NCBI RefSeq assembly: GCF_900094585.1
Contig: NZ_FMAG01000003.1
Location: 248,001-312,000, forward strand
DNA: 64,000 bases
Direction of reading: 5' to 3'
Source: Martinezella multihospitum
GTDB lineage: Bacteria > Pseudomonadota > Alphaproteobacteria > Rhizobiales > Rhizobiaceae
Under the pieces are notes generated by a model. That model was not told the DNA's origin and made no database searches. It worked only from the letters and a program-made list of their open reading frames with translations. This document shows positions 46,195 to 56,632 of this stretch, piece after piece (the first letter of the stretch is position 1; the number at the start of each line of letters is the position of its first letter). Made by a program: the position numbers and the translations under genes.

Positions 46195-47040
46195 TCATAC
46201 CCCGAGGCCCGCATTCGAGAACCATAGGTCTCGATAGATCGCCACCGCCGTTTCATCGGGCGCTCGATCGTGAGTGAACCAAACCGATTGAATGGAGCGA
46301 GCCTCGCCGCCATTTGGAGTTTTCGTGGATTGCATCGGATCGGACGCCCCGATGCAGGGGATGAAATAGGCAGGCATCAAGGCGCGAGCATTGAATCCTT
46401 GCTCTTTACGCGTAATCAGCACGGCGAGCCCGACCTTGTCATTCGCCTGCCAGGGCATGATGATCCGGCCGCCGGGGCGCAGCGCCTGCAACCACGATAT
46501 CGGCGGCGCCACGACGCCGGCATTGACATAGATCAGATCGGCCTCCGGAAGCTCCAACGCAGTTGCATCGGCGCAGATGACGGAAACGTTCTCGAATGAG
46601 GCGAGATTGTCGCGCGTGCGGCTCGCCAACGCCTCATCGATCTCGACGGCATGAACATGGCCAGCTGGCATGACAAGCGTCGACAGGATGGCGGTATAAT
46701 ATCCGGTTCCGGTACCGATATGGACAACGGTTTCGCCCGGCTGTGGCGCGACCGCACCCAAGAAGGCAGCATGGAGAAACGGCTCGCCATTGTTGATGCC
46801 TTTGGATTTGTCCAATGCGACGAGCACATTCTGATAAAGGAAGACAGGATCAGCGCTCGGCGTTTCCAGGTAGTGGCGACCGGCCCTAATCTGCCAGGGT
46901 CCAGGCCCCATGAATGCCTCGCGCCTGACGAGGCGGAAGGCCTGCTCCAGCCTTTCATCCGAAGAATTGCTGGCGGCTGCCATCATCTTCGCATGGAAAT
47001 CTCGTATCTCATCCAAACTTGCGCGGCTATCAGCAGTCAC
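46195..47040 (-). CDS. Protein-L-isoaspartate O-methyltransferase-like protein
   Basis: The 281-residue protein has the S-adenosylmethionine site VVHIGTGTGYYTAILSTLV and then HAVEIDEALASRTRDNLASFENVSVICAD and LRPGGRIIMPW, as in PCMT-like methyltransferases. The usual PCMT start differs, so it may be a relative acting on another substrate. I start at GTG 47040, which is preceded by GGGGGTGG; the ATG 33 nt upstream lacks a ribosome site. It is convergent with the extensin-like gene. Confidence 0.82.
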   Translation of the reverse strand: MTADSRASLDEIRDFHAKMMAAASNSSDERLEQAFRLVRREAFMGPGPWQIRAGRHYLETPSADPVFLYQNVLVALDKSKGINNGEPFLHAAFLGAVAPQPGETVVHIGTGTGYYTAILSTLVMPAGHVHAVEIDEALASRTRDNLASFENVSVICADATALELPEADLIYVNAGVVAPPISWLQALRPGGRIIMPWQANDKVGLAVLITRKEQGFNARALMPAYFIPCIGASDPMQSTKTPNGGEARSIQSVWFTHDRAPDETAVAIYRDLWFSNAGLGV

Positions 47041-47199
47041 GATCCACCCCCGTCTTAACCATGTTCGGACCATGCCGATTTGTTTCGGATTTCGCCAAGG
47101 TCAATGCGTTAGATATCGTAGCGGGATCGGATGACAACAATTGCGGGTGCAACTGCCGACCGGCAACTCGCGACCAACAAGTTGAATCGGATTCTGAAC

Positions 47200-48882
47200 T
47201 TAAAACAATCCCTCGATGTAGCCCTGATCGTTGAGGAAAATCCTCTCGGCGGCCGGCGATTTCGGCAAACCGGGCATAGTCATGATCTCGCCGGTGATGA
47301 CGACGACAAAGCCAGCGCCGGCGGAAAGCCGCACCTCGCGAATGGAAACAATATGACCCTCCGGGGCACCGCGAACATTCGGATCCGTCGAGAAGGAATA
47401 CTGCGTCTTCGCCATGCAGACCGGCAGATGCCCATAACCCTGGTCCTCCCAGGACCTGAGCTGATCGCGCACGGACTTGTCGGCCGTGACCTCGCCGGCA
47501 TGGTAGATCTTCGAGGCCACGATCTCGATCTTTTCCAGCAGAGGAAGATTATCGGGATAGAGCGGCTGGAATTTCGCCTGACCGGATTCGGCAAGCTCGA
47601 CCACCTTGTGCGCGAGATCAACGATGCCGGCAGAGCCCTCGGCCCAGTGACGGCAGAGGATCGCCTCGGCGCCGAGACGGGCGACGTAGTTCTTCAGCGC
47701 CTCGATTTCAGCTTCCGTGTCCGAAACGAAATGATTGATGGCGACAACGACGGGCACGCCGAACTTGCGGACATTGGCGACATGCCGGCCGAGATTGGCG
47801 CAGCCCTTCACCAAAGCCTCCACATTCTCCTTGCCGAGATCGTCCTTCTTGACACCGCCATTCATCTTCAAGGCCCGCACGGTCGCGACGATAACGGCAG
47901 CATCCGGCAACAATCCCGCCTTGCGGCATTTGATATCGAAGAACTTCTCGGCACCCAGATCAGCGCCGAAGCCGGCTTCCGTGACCACATAGTCGGCAAG
48001 CCTCAATGCCGTGCGCGTCGCAATCACCGAATTGCAGCCATGCGCGATGTTGGCGAAGGGGCCGCCATGCACCAGCGCCGGATTGTTCTCCAGCGTCTGT
48101 ACGAGGTTCGGCTGCATTGCGTCCTTCAGGAGCACGGCCATGGCACCGTCAGCTTTCAGATCGCGGGCATAAACGGGCGTACGATCGCGGCGATAGCCGA
48201 TGATGATATTGCCGAGCCGCTTTTCCAGATCCTTGAGGTCGGAGGCCAGACAGAGGATGGCCATCACCTCGGAGGCGACGGTAATGTCGAAGCCGCCTTC
48301 GCGCGGGAAGCCGTTCGCAACGCCGCCGAGCGAGGATACGATATCGCGCAACGCGCGGTCGTTCATGTCCATTGCGCGGCGCCAGGTGATGCGCCTGATA
48401 TCGATATTCTGCTCGTTGCCCCAGTAGATGTGATTGTCGATCAGCGCCGCGAGCAGATTGTGCGCTGACGTGATCGCATGGAAATCGCCGGTGAAATGCA
48501 GGTTGATGTCTTCCATCGGGATGACCTGCGCGTAGCCGCCGCCGGCCGCGCCGCCTTTGACGCCGAAGCATGGGCCAAGCGACGCCTCGCGCACGCACAC
48601 CACGGCCTTCTTGCCGATACGGTTCAGGCCGTCGCCAAGCCCGACCGTGGTCGTGGTCTTGCCCTCGCCCGCCGGCGTCGGGTTGATGGCCGTGACGAGG
48701 ATCAGCTTGCCGTCCTTCTTGTCGGCCTGCGCCGCGATGAAATTGGCGCCGATCTTTGCCTTGTCGTAGCCGTAAGGTGCCAGATCTTCCGCCGGAATGC
48801 CGAGCTTTGCGCCGATCTCCGTAATCGGCAGCTTCTTTGCCGCGCGCGCGATCTCGATATCGGATGCCACGGTCGTCGCCAT
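47200..48882 (-). CDS. fhs: Formate-tetrahydrofolate ligase
   Basis: The 560-residue enzyme makes 10-formyl-tetrahydrofolate from formate, tetrahydrofolate and ATP. The P-loop [19 protein letters not shown] lies at about 68-86, and [38 protein letters not shown] is the family signature. The frame stays open 141 nt upstream, but homology begins at [13 protein letters not shown], where GGGGGCGAG precedes the ATG. In rhizobia it feeds one-carbon units from formate or glycine metabolism. It appears monocistronic. Confidence 0.97.
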   Translation of the reverse strand: MATTVASDIEIARAAKKLPITEIGAKLGIPAEDLAPYGYDKAKIGANFIAAQADKKDGKLILVTAINPTPAGEGKTTTTVGLGDGLNRIGKKAVVCVREASLGPCFGVKGGAAGGGYAQVIPMEDINLHFTGDFHAITSAHNLLAALIDNHIYWGNEQNIDIRRITWRRAMDMNDRALRDIVSSLGGVANGFPREGGFDITVASEVMAILCLASDLKDLEKRLGNIIIGYRRDRTPVYARDLKADGAMAVLLKDAMQPNLVQTLENNPALVHGGPFANIAHGCNSVIATRTALRLADYVVTEAGFGADLGAEKFFDIKCRKAGLLPDAAVIVATVRALKMNGGVKKDDLGKENVEALVKGCANLGRHVANVRKFGVPVVVAINHFVSDTEAEIEALKNYVARLGAEAILCRHWAEGSAGIVDLAHKVVELAESGQAKFQPLYPDNLPLLEKIEIVASKIYHAGEVTADKSVRDQLRSWEDQGYGHLPVCMAKTQYSFSTDPNVRGAPEGHIVSIREVRLSAGAGFVVVITGEIMTMPGLPKSPAAERIFLNDQGYIEGLF

Positions 48883-49050
48883 AAGTCTCGCCCCCAAACA
48901 TACGGTCATTTCCCTGTCGGGATAAACCAATATGTATCGGGTGTGAATAGTGGCGAAGCACTCTGTTAGTCGAAACGTACCGCCTTGTCTCAAGACGGCG
49001 GCATGCCTATTTTCGGCATCCAATGAAAACCGAGAAGGAAAGACAAAGAT

Positions 49051-49563
49051 ATGAAGTCCCTGGAATTGCTGGTCGAGCGCATCATCCTCTCCAGTCGCTG
49101 GCTCCTGGTGATTTTCTATCTCGGCCTTGCCGCTTCGCTCGTCGTCTACGCCGTTTCCTTTGCCTATAAGTTCTACAAGGTAGCGATCAACGTCTTCGCC
49201 TATGACGAAGCCGACATGATCCTAGCCATTCTTGGCCTCATCGATGCCGCGCTGGTGGCAAGCCTCATCGTCATGGTGATGATTTCCGGCTACGAGAATT
49301 TTGTCAGCCGCTTCGACGAAGCGGAAGACCAGGGTGAGGTTTCCTTCATCGGCAAGCTCGATTCAGGCAGCCTCAAGATCAAGGTCGCGTCCTCGATCGT
49401 CGCCATTTCCTCGATCCATCTGCTGCAGATCTTCCTGAACGCCACTCAATATGACAATGCCAAGCTGATGTGGTTCACGATCATCCACCTCGCCTTCGTC
49501 GTCTCGGCACTGTTGCTGGGCTTTCTGGAGAAGATCATGGCGAAAGCCAAAGCCAAAGGATAG
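49051..49563 (+). CDS. UPF0114 (YqhA) family membrane protein
   Basis: The 170-residue protein has four membrane segments. It starts [42 protein letters not shown] and continues [30 protein letters not shown], the UPF0114 pattern. AAGGAAAG precedes the ATG. It is an inner-membrane protein of unknown role. It is convergent with the next gene. Confidence 0.92.
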   Translation: MKSLELLVERIILSSRWLLVIFYLGLAASLVVYAVSFAYKFYKVAINVFAYDEADMILAILGLIDAALVASLIVMVMISGYENFVSRFDEAEDQGEVSFIGKLDSGSLKIKVASSIVAISSIHLLQIFLNATQYDNAKLMWFTIIHLAFVVSALLLGFLEKIMAKAKAKG

Positions 49564-49581
49564 CTGAGGCCGGACCAGCGG

Positions 49582-50547
49582 CTACTTGCCGGCCATTGCC
49601 GATGCGCTCGTCATCGGCGCATCGGTCGTCGACGGAGCCGGCGCGGCACAATCGGAAATCAATTGATTTTCCTTGCAGTTACGAGCCGAGACCAGGGCAT
49701 CGGCATCGGCAAGCTCCGTCGTCAGCTTCAGCCTCAACGCGTCCATCTGCGAAATCAGATGAATGCCGTTCGGGTCGGTTCCAAGCATCAGATCGACAAG
49801 TCCCCGGTCTATGCCCATCTTGTCGAGGAAGCTGACCAGCCTGGCCCTTTGCGCCTTGTCGAGCTTGGTCGTATCGTATTTGCCGACGAATTTGCGGCCG
49901 ATCTCCTTCTTGGAGATGACCTTGCGCCTGCCGTCCACCATCTCATACTCAGTGCGGTACTGGACGCGCACCTCGCTGTAGGTCGTGGTGATCTGATGAA
50001 CGCCCAGCAGCGCGAACGGGCTGGAAACGCGCTGAATGCCGCCTGCAAAAAACAGCGGGCAGGCGGAAAAGCAGATTGCGCCGTAGGAAAATGGCTGACC
50101 TGTGATCGAGCCGTCCTTGGCAAAAGCCGCAGAGCAGATCGGCTCGGCATAGGGGCATGCCCGCGAGCGTGTACGGCCGACTGCGATCGAAAGCTTCTGC
50201 TTGCGAATGATCCGCGCCATCTCCATCGCCGCCTTGACATCGCCACCGGGCGAGCTGACGACGATGGGCAATTTGCGATTGCCGACCTGCTTCAGGATTT
50301 TCTGCAGCTTCCTTGGCGTGTCCGCCATGATCTGCCCTTCGGCGGAGATCCAGTCCGGGCAAGTGTTATCGGCGCGGCACTGGCCCATCTCGCCGTGAAC
50401 GAGCAAAAACCGCATCGGCGTGCCGCCGGTAACGCCAGCCGCTTCGGCAAGCGCAGGCGAAACAAGCAGAAGCGAAACGCCGGTGACGAACCATAACAGC
50501 GTTTGACAACAGCGCGCCGCAAGCTGCGGGAAGAAGCGAAAATTCAT
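49582..50547 (-). CDS. Secreted ClpP/crotonase-fold protein
   Basis: In this 321-residue protein a signal peptide (LLWFVTGVSLLLVSPALAEA) is followed by a ClpP-like core. VVSSPGGDVKAAMEMARIIRKQKLSIAVG supplies the oxyanion strand and CFSACPLFFAGGIQRV a candidate nucleophile serine, then LLGVHQITT holds a His at the right distance, as in the ClpP order Ser-His. Several Cys (CRADNTC, CPYAEPIC) may form disulfides. It could be a periplasmic serine peptidase; the third catalytic residue is uncertain. Similar proteins are uncharacterised. Confidence 0.75.
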   Translation of the reverse strand: MNFRFFPQLAARCCQTLLWFVTGVSLLLVSPALAEAAGVTGGTPMRFLLVHGEMGQCRADNTCPDWISAEGQIMADTPRKLQKILKQVGNRKLPIVVSSPGGDVKAAMEMARIIRKQKLSIAVGRTRSRACPYAEPICSAAFAKDGSITGQPFSYGAICFSACPLFFAGGIQRVSSPFALLGVHQITTTYSEVRVQYRTEYEMVDGRRKVISKKEIGRKFVGKYDTTKLDKAQRARLVSFLDKMGIDRGLVDLMLGTDPNGIHLISQMDALRLKLTTELADADALVSARNCKENQLISDCAAPAPSTTDAPMTSASAMAGK

Positions 50548-51112
50548 GAGCTATACGCCTGCAAGCGATTACTTTGGCAAGACCGATAGCAACCGCTTTG
50601 GGCCTTCGCAAGGCGCGCCGACGCGGCAACGCATCATTTGATGAAACTCCTGGCTGCTTGCACCCATGCAAGAGCTGGCGACGAGAAAATGGGCACCGTC
50701 GGACCTCAGCAACAAGAGATGGAACCGAACTGATGCTGTCATAAACGGTTAATCCTAACGCGAGGCGTGGGACAGTTTTGGATCAAGTCGAGCCTCTCTG
50801 CCAGCTCCGGGCCGCCCGGTCCAAAACGCACATTCAGGCCTCATTTTGACCTAGCAAATGCGTTTCGCCGGGTTGCTCTTTAGCTGCCGAGGTCGACGCA
50901 AAATGTATGGCTCCGTCGAAATTAGGCCGACGGAAACGCTATTTTTACGCTTAATGACCATTTTGGGCGAGGATTTGCGTAGCTTTACATGTCTGAATAT
51001 TAAAATATATGAAAATGAAATTATTTCTGGTCCTGTGGTATTTTTGCGTCTAGCATTCACTCATAAATCCGGTATTTGATAACGATAACACGCTGTGGGC
51101 GCTTCAACTCAT
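50548..51112. other. Long divergent intergenic region, AT-rich end
   Basis: No convincing gene is seen. A 73-codon frame at 50858 lacks a ribosome site. The last 120 bp before the LuxR gene are unusually AT-rich for this window (for example TATTAAAATATATGAAAATG), suggesting a promoter or horizontally acquired edge. An inverted pair GTTTTGGA / TCCAAAAC spans 50775-50827. Confidence 0.5.
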
Positions 51113-51844
51113 ATGTCCTATATCATTACTGCCGAGAGACAATTGCTGCTTTCTGCCGAGCTGGCTGCTGCTCGGACGCAAGTGGCCTTTGCACTGGCCC
51201 TGGAACGAACGGGGTCAGCTTTTGGCTTCAGCCATATGGCTCTCATGAACGCCCCGGTTCCCGACGACACGATGATGACGCCGTTGCTCATCGAGGGGAC
51301 GGTGCCGGCTCAGTTCGTACGTGAATTCGATCGCCATCAGCTCGTTCGCCGTTGTCCAATGCTGTTGCGCACGCGCGATTCGGTGATGCCGCGCTCCTGG
51401 CATCTGCTGGAAAAGGACGCCGAACCCGACGCCGATCTGCCGCGCGAACTTCGCGCGCTCCTGATCAATTACAATTGTCCGATGAGCGTCATCATTCCGG
51501 TCAACGCCCCGGATGGTCAACGCCTCGTCTTCTGGTTCATGGGCAATCGCAACAGTCTTGGCCAGAGTGAGATCAACGAACTCACCCTGATCATGCTGCA
51601 GGCGCTCGATGCTTATAATTGCCTCAAGCGCAACGATAGTGCCGCGCCGCACTCGCTTTCGGCACGTGAGCTGGAAGTGGTTCGCTGGACCGCCCAAGGG
51701 AAGACCTCGGTGGAGATCGGCCAGATCCTCACCCTCTCCGACCATACGGTCAACGCCTATATGATGAATGCGATCAAGAAGCTCGATTGCGTCAACCGCA
51801 CGCAGCTCGTCGCAAAAGCCATTCGCCTGAAGCTGATCAGCTAG
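51113..51844 (+). CDS. LuxR-family transcriptional regulator
   Basis: The C-terminal DNA-binding domain is complete: LSARELEVVRWTAQGKTSVEIGQILTLSDHTVNAYMMNAIKKLDCVNRTQLVAKAIRLKLI. The N-terminal 160 residues look like the autoinducer-binding fold but lack the usual Trp/Tyr/Asp pattern for acyl-homoserine lactone, and no luxI gene is near. It may be an orphan regulator with another ligand. I start at ATG 51113; a GTG 18 nt upstream is open. Neither has a clear ribosome site. Confidence 0.88.
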   Translation: MSYIITAERQLLLSAELAAARTQVAFALALERTGSAFGFSHMALMNAPVPDDTMMTPLLIEGTVPAQFVREFDRHQLVRRCPMLLRTRDSVMPRSWHLLEKDAEPDADLPRELRALLINYNCPMSVIIPVNAPDGQRLVFWFMGNRNSLGQSEINELTLIMLQALDAYNCLKRNDSAAPHSLSARELEVVRWTAQGKTSVEIGQILTLSDHTVNAYMMNAIKKLDCVNRTQLVAKAIRLKLIS

Positions 51845-51945
51845 GCGAGCCCTCGCTCAAGCACTCTCCGGACTAAGCCTGGCGACCAGGCTCAGCGTCG
51901 GTGCATGCCTGCCGCGCCGGAATGGACCGGCAGTCTACTTCTTGT

Positions 51946-53085
51946 TTAGCGACCGCCCAGAACCGTACGGATTTCGACGAGGCTCGAACGTACCCGCAGA
52001 ATATGGAAGCCCATGGTCGCGAGATGGCTCGGCATGAAGGAGCTGTCTTCCGGCCCATTGGAAATGATGAAGGGCTGGATGCGCAAGGCTGTCTGCAATT
52101 GCGTCGTGACGTCAGCCCAAAGCGTGCCAACATTGCGCTCGGCGATCACCTGCTGGAAATCCGAGCGGGCCGCAGTCAGAATGCCATAGCTCGCGTAAAG
52201 TTGACCATAAGCGAACCAGAAGCGATCGTCGGCCCGCATGTCCAGCCAACCATAGCTGTGATCCCCCGCACGCTTCGCCAATATGTCTGCCGTGCTGCCG
52301 AGATCGTTGGCAATGTGGTCGACGAACTGCAGGAGATTGTCCGCACGCCCGTCGAAAATTGCCTTGCAGTTGCCGAGGTCGCTATTGAAACTGCGCAGAT
52401 TGGTCATCGCGGCGCGATAATAGCTTGGGCTCGGCGTCTTCGGTCCGAAAGGATGCAGGCCGAAATACCAGCTGGACTCGTCGAACTGCAGGTTGCCGCG
52501 CGCCTTCTGCAGATCGCTGTTGATGCCGGAGGTTCCGCGCACGCGGCCGAGCGTATCGACCAGCTCGGCCGAGGTACGGCGAACAACAGAATTGACACCC
52601 CGCTGGAAGGAAGCCTTGTTGTCCAGGAACGGCGTGTCATCCCATGAAATGCCGAAGAAGCCGAGCTTGTAGAGCAGCATCGACGAAATCCAGGCATTCT
52701 GGTTGACGTTGAAATCGATCAGATCGGTGGCAACATCGACGACAGCCGAGGTTTGGCAGGTCTTGGGCACCGTTGCGGCGGCCTGCTGGCCATCCGTTGT
52801 AGGCAGTTCCTGCCCGGCCGAATATTTGCGCTCGGAGAATTTGTAGACGTCCGGATAGGCCGGATTGAACCCGGTCCAGACCTGCGTCTGCCAAACGAAA
52901 TAGATATAGAGCAGCACCATCAGCGTCACGAAGGCGGCGACCGGCAGCTTGATCAGCCAGTTGCGCTGCCGATACCAGCCATGTGCTGCAAGGAATGGCC
53001 AGCTAAGCCCGACGAAAACCAATCCCAGCCATCGTATGATAGCGGCCCAGATCCGCTTGAAGAATGCCGTGATCGAGTCAAGCAT
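51946..53085 (-). CDS. DUF2333 family membrane protein
   Basis: The 379-residue protein starts MLDSITAFFKRIWAAIIRWLG, has one or two membrane helices (LIKLPVAAFVTLMVLLYIYFVW) and then a large soluble domain. The stretches WTGFNPAYPDVYKFSERK, VDVATDLIDFNVNQNAWISSMLLYKLGFFGISWDDTPFLDNKASFQRGVNSV and YGQLYASYGILTAARSDF mark DUF2333. TTAGGAGG six nt before the ATG at 53085 fixes the start. Function unknown; probably periplasmic. Confidence 0.9.
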   Translation of the reverse strand: MLDSITAFFKRIWAAIIRWLGLVFVGLSWPFLAAHGWYRQRNWLIKLPVAAFVTLMVLLYIYFVWQTQVWTGFNPAYPDVYKFSERKYSAGQELPTTDGQQAAATVPKTCQTSAVVDVATDLIDFNVNQNAWISSMLLYKLGFFGISWDDTPFLDNKASFQRGVNSVVRRTSAELVDTLGRVRGTSGINSDLQKARGNLQFDESSWYFGLHPFGPKTPSPSYYRAAMTNLRSFNSDLGNCKAIFDGRADNLLQFVDHIANDLGSTADILAKRAGDHSYGWLDMRADDRFWFAYGQLYASYGILTAARSDFQQVIAERNVGTLWADVTTQLQTALRIQPFIISNGPEDSSFMPSHLATMGFHILRVRSSLVEIRTVLGGR

Positions 53086-53283
53086 GGACACGCCTCCTAA
53101 ACCGTACCGCGCATCCCGCCGACACGCAAAGGACGCACCACACCAAACCTGCGCGATGGACATCGCGACAATCGCCGCGGTCCTCGGATCATTAAGTCCT
53201 TATCGCCATTCACGTTCCAGCAAATATGTGTTCTTGGGAAAAACAACAACCGTCCGCATGGAATTTTCAGTGCCGCGCGACAG

Positions 53284-54306
53284 TCAACCCTCAGGTTGCG
53301 CCTCTTCCGTTGCTCCGCTCGGGTCAGTGGACACGGGTAGCGGATGCGGCTCCAGCCGTCTTTTGAAGACGGCATCGACATGAGCCTTGCGCACGGCAAG
53401 GTCATGCCCCGCCAGCACATTCGCCTCGAACGCCTGGATCAGGCTCTCAACCGCTCCCGTTCGCGAAACCGTGGTCGATGCCGACGCCACTTCTGCCGCC
53501 AATGCCTTGAGCAAGGCAATCCGCTGCTCGATATCGATGGTCAGCTTGGCGGCCATGGCGCCGATGGCGGCGATCTGCCCATTCAGAGCCGCCGCCAGCC
53601 CTTCATAAATGTCTATCAGGCGCTGTCGCACCGTCCGGCGGGATTGAAGTTCCTGTTCTTGCCGCCGAATATCATCCCGCTCCGCCATCAGTGCACGATA
53701 GTCCCCTTCGAGTTCGGACTGCAGATCGGCATGGCGCGAGGATGGGCGGTTGCGCCGCTGATACATGAGCTTTTCCGCCAGGGCATCGGCCCGGCGCTGC
53801 ATCTCCTCTATATCGAAATCGAGTTTTCGCCGACGTTCGATCACGCCTTCTAGCTGTAGTTCGCAGTCATGAAAGCATCGTGAGAATACGGGTCTTGCCT
53901 GCTTGAAAAGAAGATCGAGTTCGGCCGATACGTTCAGGACTGTATCGAGATCGGCGATGATAGCCTCCGGCTTCATGGGTCCCCGCGCCAGCGTCCGGCT
54001 GAGCAGGTTCGCATTTTCAAGACCGAGCTTCTCGTTGAACAATCGCCGATGCTGCAGGTCCGCCTCCTCGGTCGCATGATCCAGCTCCTTGACCAGCGAC
54101 AGGGCGACCGATTTCCAACGGTCGAGCAGTTCGATCGCTTCGCGGACAGATGCTTCTTCGACAGGAAAATTGACGACTTCGACGCGCTCGCCCCCCCTGG
54201 CGTGACCGGCGAGCGTCGCCACCGCCGAATTCGCGTCGTTCATGGCGTCATCCAGCGTCGTTCGCGCCTTATCGAGCATGCCATCGAAGGAATGAGGCCT
54301 GACCAT
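53284..54306 (-). CDS. Hypothetical coiled-coil protein
   Basis: The 340-residue protein is mainly helical and charged, with long coiled-coil stretches. Examples are DRWKSVALSLVKELDHATEEADLQHRRLFNEKLGLENANL and RHADLQSELEGDYRALMAERDDIRRQEQELQSRRTVRQRL. There is no signal or membrane segment. I do not recognise a family. GGGAGGG precedes the ATG. It shares strand with the DUF2333 gene (about 200 bp apart) and the cytochrome gene. Confidence 0.75.
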   Translation of the reverse strand: MVRPHSFDGMLDKARTTLDDAMNDANSAVATLAGHARGGERVEVVNFPVEEASVREAIELLDRWKSVALSLVKELDHATEEADLQHRRLFNEKLGLENANLLSRTLARGPMKPEAIIADLDTVLNVSAELDLLFKQARPVFSRCFHDCELQLEGVIERRRKLDFDIEEMQRRADALAEKLMYQRRNRPSSRHADLQSELEGDYRALMAERDDIRRQEQELQSRRTVRQRLIDIYEGLAAALNGQIAAIGAMAAKLTIDIEQRIALLKALAAEVASASTTVSRTGAVESLIQAFEANVLAGHDLAVRKAHVDAVFKRRLEPHPLPVSTDPSGATEEAQPEG

Positions 54307-54375
54307 GAAAGCATTCCCTCCCCTACCTTTGACGCGAGACTAGCGGCTTCCTGAGGCGAAGGAAATGCTCGAAAA

Positions 54376-54765
54376 CTATTGGGCAGCAGCAGGATTCTTC
54401 AGATAGGCGATAAGGTTGTCGAGGTCCTTGTCGCTTTTCAGACCCGGGAACGTCATCCGCGTGCCTTTGACGAGGAATTGCGGCGCCGGCAGATATTTTC
54501 GCAGCAGCGCTTCATCCCAGACCTTGCCATCCGCACCGAATGCCCTCATCGCCGGCGAGTAGGCATAATCCGGCTTGCTTGCGACGGCTCGTCCGACGAC
54601 CCCCATCAACGAGGGGCCAACCCGATTGTCAGGCCCGGTCGCCGTGTGACAGGCGGCGCATCTCTTGAAAACGACAGCGCCTGCGACCGCATCGCCGTCT
54701 GCAAGCACGGAAGAGGTCGAGGCAAGCACAATGGCCATCGACATCAGACATAGCAATTTCATCAT
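54376..54765 (-). CDS. Class I cytochrome c
   Basis: The 129-residue protein has a signal peptide (LLCLMSMAIVLASTSSVLADGD) and the heme site CAACH (C36, C39, H40). VGPSLMGVVGRAVASKPDYAYSPAMRAFG follows. The axial Met is probably that in GTRMTFPGLKSDKDLDNLIAYLK. It is a c2/c552-type periplasmic electron carrier. The length is normal. No oxidase genes adjoin, so its partner is unknown. Confidence 0.93.
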   Translation of the reverse strand: MMKLLCLMSMAIVLASTSSVLADGDAVAGAVVFKRCAACHTATGPDNRVGPSLMGVVGRAVASKPDYAYSPAMRAFGADGKVWDEALLRKYLPAPQFLVKGTRMTFPGLKSDKDLDNLIAYLKNPAAAQ

Positions 54766-54844
54766 CCCTCCAGATCAGCTCAATCTCGACGGATGACCAT
54801 ATGCCGAAGAGAGTCCGCAACGCTATCGAAGGCTTGGAGGCGCT

Positions 54845-55426
54845 TCACTCGCAGGTGATCGCCTCTTCCCAATGACGACGGCAGAGCGAGACATATTTGT
54901 CGCTGCCGCCGATCTCGATCTGCGCCCCTTCGTGAACGACCTTGCCGGCGGCATCCAGGCGCACGACCATCGTCGCCTTGCGCCCGCAATGGCAAATGGT
55001 GCGCACCTCGCGCAATTCGTCGGCAATGGTCAGCAGCTCCTGCGACCCCGGAAACAAGCGGCCATGGAAATCCGTGCGCAGCCCGTAAGTCATGACCGGA
55101 AGGCCGAGGCGGTCGACGATATGGGCAAGCTGCCAGACCTGCTCGCGCGTCAGAAATTGCGCCTCGTCGACGAAGACGCAGGCAAGCGGCTCGCTCGCAT
55201 GCATTTCATCGACCATCGCATAGAGATCGTCGCTGGTTTCGAAGGGCAAGGCATCCATCGTCAGGCCGATGCGCGAGGCGATCGTGCCACGCCCGGCGCG
55301 ATCATCGAGGGCTGCAATGAAGGCTGCGGTGCGCATGCCGCGCTCCTGATAATTATAGGCAGCCTGCAGCAGCATCGTCGATTTGCCGGCATTCATCGTC
55401 GAATAATGGAAGTAGAGCTTGGCCAT
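54845..55426 (-). CDS. tdk: Thymidine kinase
   Basis: The 193-residue protein has P-loop STMNAGKST (about 9-17), Walker B FVDEAQFL, and the zinc or lasso region TICHCGRKATMVVR with YVSLCRRHW. It is a type-II thymidine kinase that salvages thymidine to dTMP. The open frame extends 141 nt upstream, but AAGGAGA before the ATG at 55426 and the family start MAKLYFHYS fix the beginning. Monocistronic. Confidence 0.96.
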   Translation of the reverse strand: MAKLYFHYSTMNAGKSTMLLQAAYNYQERGMRTAAFIAALDDRAGRGTIASRIGLTMDALPFETSDDLYAMVDEMHASEPLACVFVDEAQFLTREQVWQLAHIVDRLGLPVMTYGLRTDFHGRLFPGSQELLTIADELREVRTICHCGRKATMVVRLDAAGKVVHEGAQIEIGGSDKYVSLCRRHWEEAITCE

Positions 55427-55660
55427 GACATTCTCCTTGAATGCTTCATGGGTGCTCCAGGTCGATAAGAAAAGATGGTCGCGGCGAAAACCACAGGATT
55501 CAGGCGTGCTTCGCTCAGGGCGCAAAAGCCTTGGCCACAGGTGGACAGAAAAAGACGGGCGTCGCATTCAGCCCCCTCAAACCGCCGCAAATACACTGTG
55601 GTCGCTTGAAAATGTCAGTTATTGATGGTTGCTTGGGAACGTTAGACTGGGAGTCACGCA

Positions 55661-56617
55661 ATGATAAAAATGACCCTTACTGCAATCGCTTTCGCCTCAA
55701 CTCTCTCCGCACTGACATTGGGCGCCACCACGGCCTCCGCAGCCGAACCGGCAAGCTGTAGCACCGTGCACTTCGCCGATGTGGGCTGGACCGATATCAC
55801 GTCCACGACGGCCACCGCCTCCATTCTCCTGAAGGCGCTTGGCTACGACACCGACGTCAAGGTGCTCGCCGTGCCGGTGACCTATCAGTCGCTGAAGAAC
55901 AAGGACATCGACGTCTTCCTCGGCAACTGGATGCCCTCCATGGCCGAGAACATCAAGCCGTTCGCGGCGGACAAATCGGTCGAGACCGTCCGCGCCAATC
56001 TGGAAGGCGCCAAGTATACGCTGGCGACCAACCAAAAGGGCGCAGATCTCGGCATCAAGGACTTCAAGGACATCGCCGCCCACAAGGACGACCTTGACGG
56101 CAAGATCTATGGCATCGAGCCGGGCAATGACGGCAACCGCCTGGTGATCGACATGGTCGACAAGAACACCTTCGGCCTCAAGGGCTTCGAAGTGGTCGAG
56201 TCGTCCGAACAGGGCATGCTGGCGCAGGTTTCCCGCGCTGACAAGGAAGGCAAGCCGATCATCTTCCTCGGCTGGGCGCCGCATCCGATGAACACCACCT
56301 ACAAGATGACCTACCTCACCGGCGGTGACGACGTGTTCGGACCGAACTTCGGTGGTGCGACCGTCTATACAAACGTCAGGGCCGGTTATCTCCAGGAATG
56401 CCCGAACGTCGGCACCTTCGTTAAAAATCTCGTCTTTTCGCTGCCGATGGAAAACGAGATCATGGGCAAGATCCTGAACGACGGCAAGGAGCCGGAAGCG
56501 GCTGCCACGGAATGGCTGAAGGCCAACCCGACGGCAATCACGCCGTGGCTCGCCGGCGTCACCACCAAGGATGGCGGCGACGGCCTGGCGGCGGTCAAGG
56601 CCAAGCTCGGCCTGTAA
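55661..56617 (+). CDS. choX: Choline ABC transporter, substrate-binding protein
   Basis: In this 318-residue protein a signal peptide ends near AASA-AEP (about 25). The mature part shows FADVGWTDITSTTATASILLKALGYDTDVKVLAVPVTYQSLKNKDIDVFLGNWMPSM, the ChoX/OpuAC-type fold with aromatic residues for a quaternary amine. It binds choline in the periplasm for the ChoWV pump, feeding glycine betaine and phosphatidylcholine synthesis. GGGAG precedes the ATG. A hairpin after it should raise its yield relative to choW. Confidence 0.96.
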   Translation: MIKMTLTAIAFASTLSALTLGATTASAAEPASCSTVHFADVGWTDITSTTATASILLKALGYDTDVKVLAVPVTYQSLKNKDIDVFLGNWMPSMAENIKPFAADKSVETVRANLEGAKYTLATNQKGADLGIKDFKDIAAHKDDLDGKIYGIEPGNDGNRLVIDMVDKNTFGLKGFEVVESSEQGMLAQVSRADKEGKPIIFLGWAPHPMNTTYKMTYLTGGDDVFGPNFGGATVYTNVRAGYLQECPNVGTFVKNLVFSLPMENEIMGKILNDGKEPEAAATEWLKANPTAITPWLAGVTTKDGGDGLAAVKAKLGL

Positions 56618-56632
56618 TACGAGGACGGATCG

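Noticed and set aside
50858..51079. 73-codon frame before the LuxR gene
   Set aside because: No ribosome site, and it runs through the AT-rich promoter region.
55427..55567. 47-codon extension of thymidine kinase
   Set aside because: The family start and the AAGGAGA site place the beginning at 55426.
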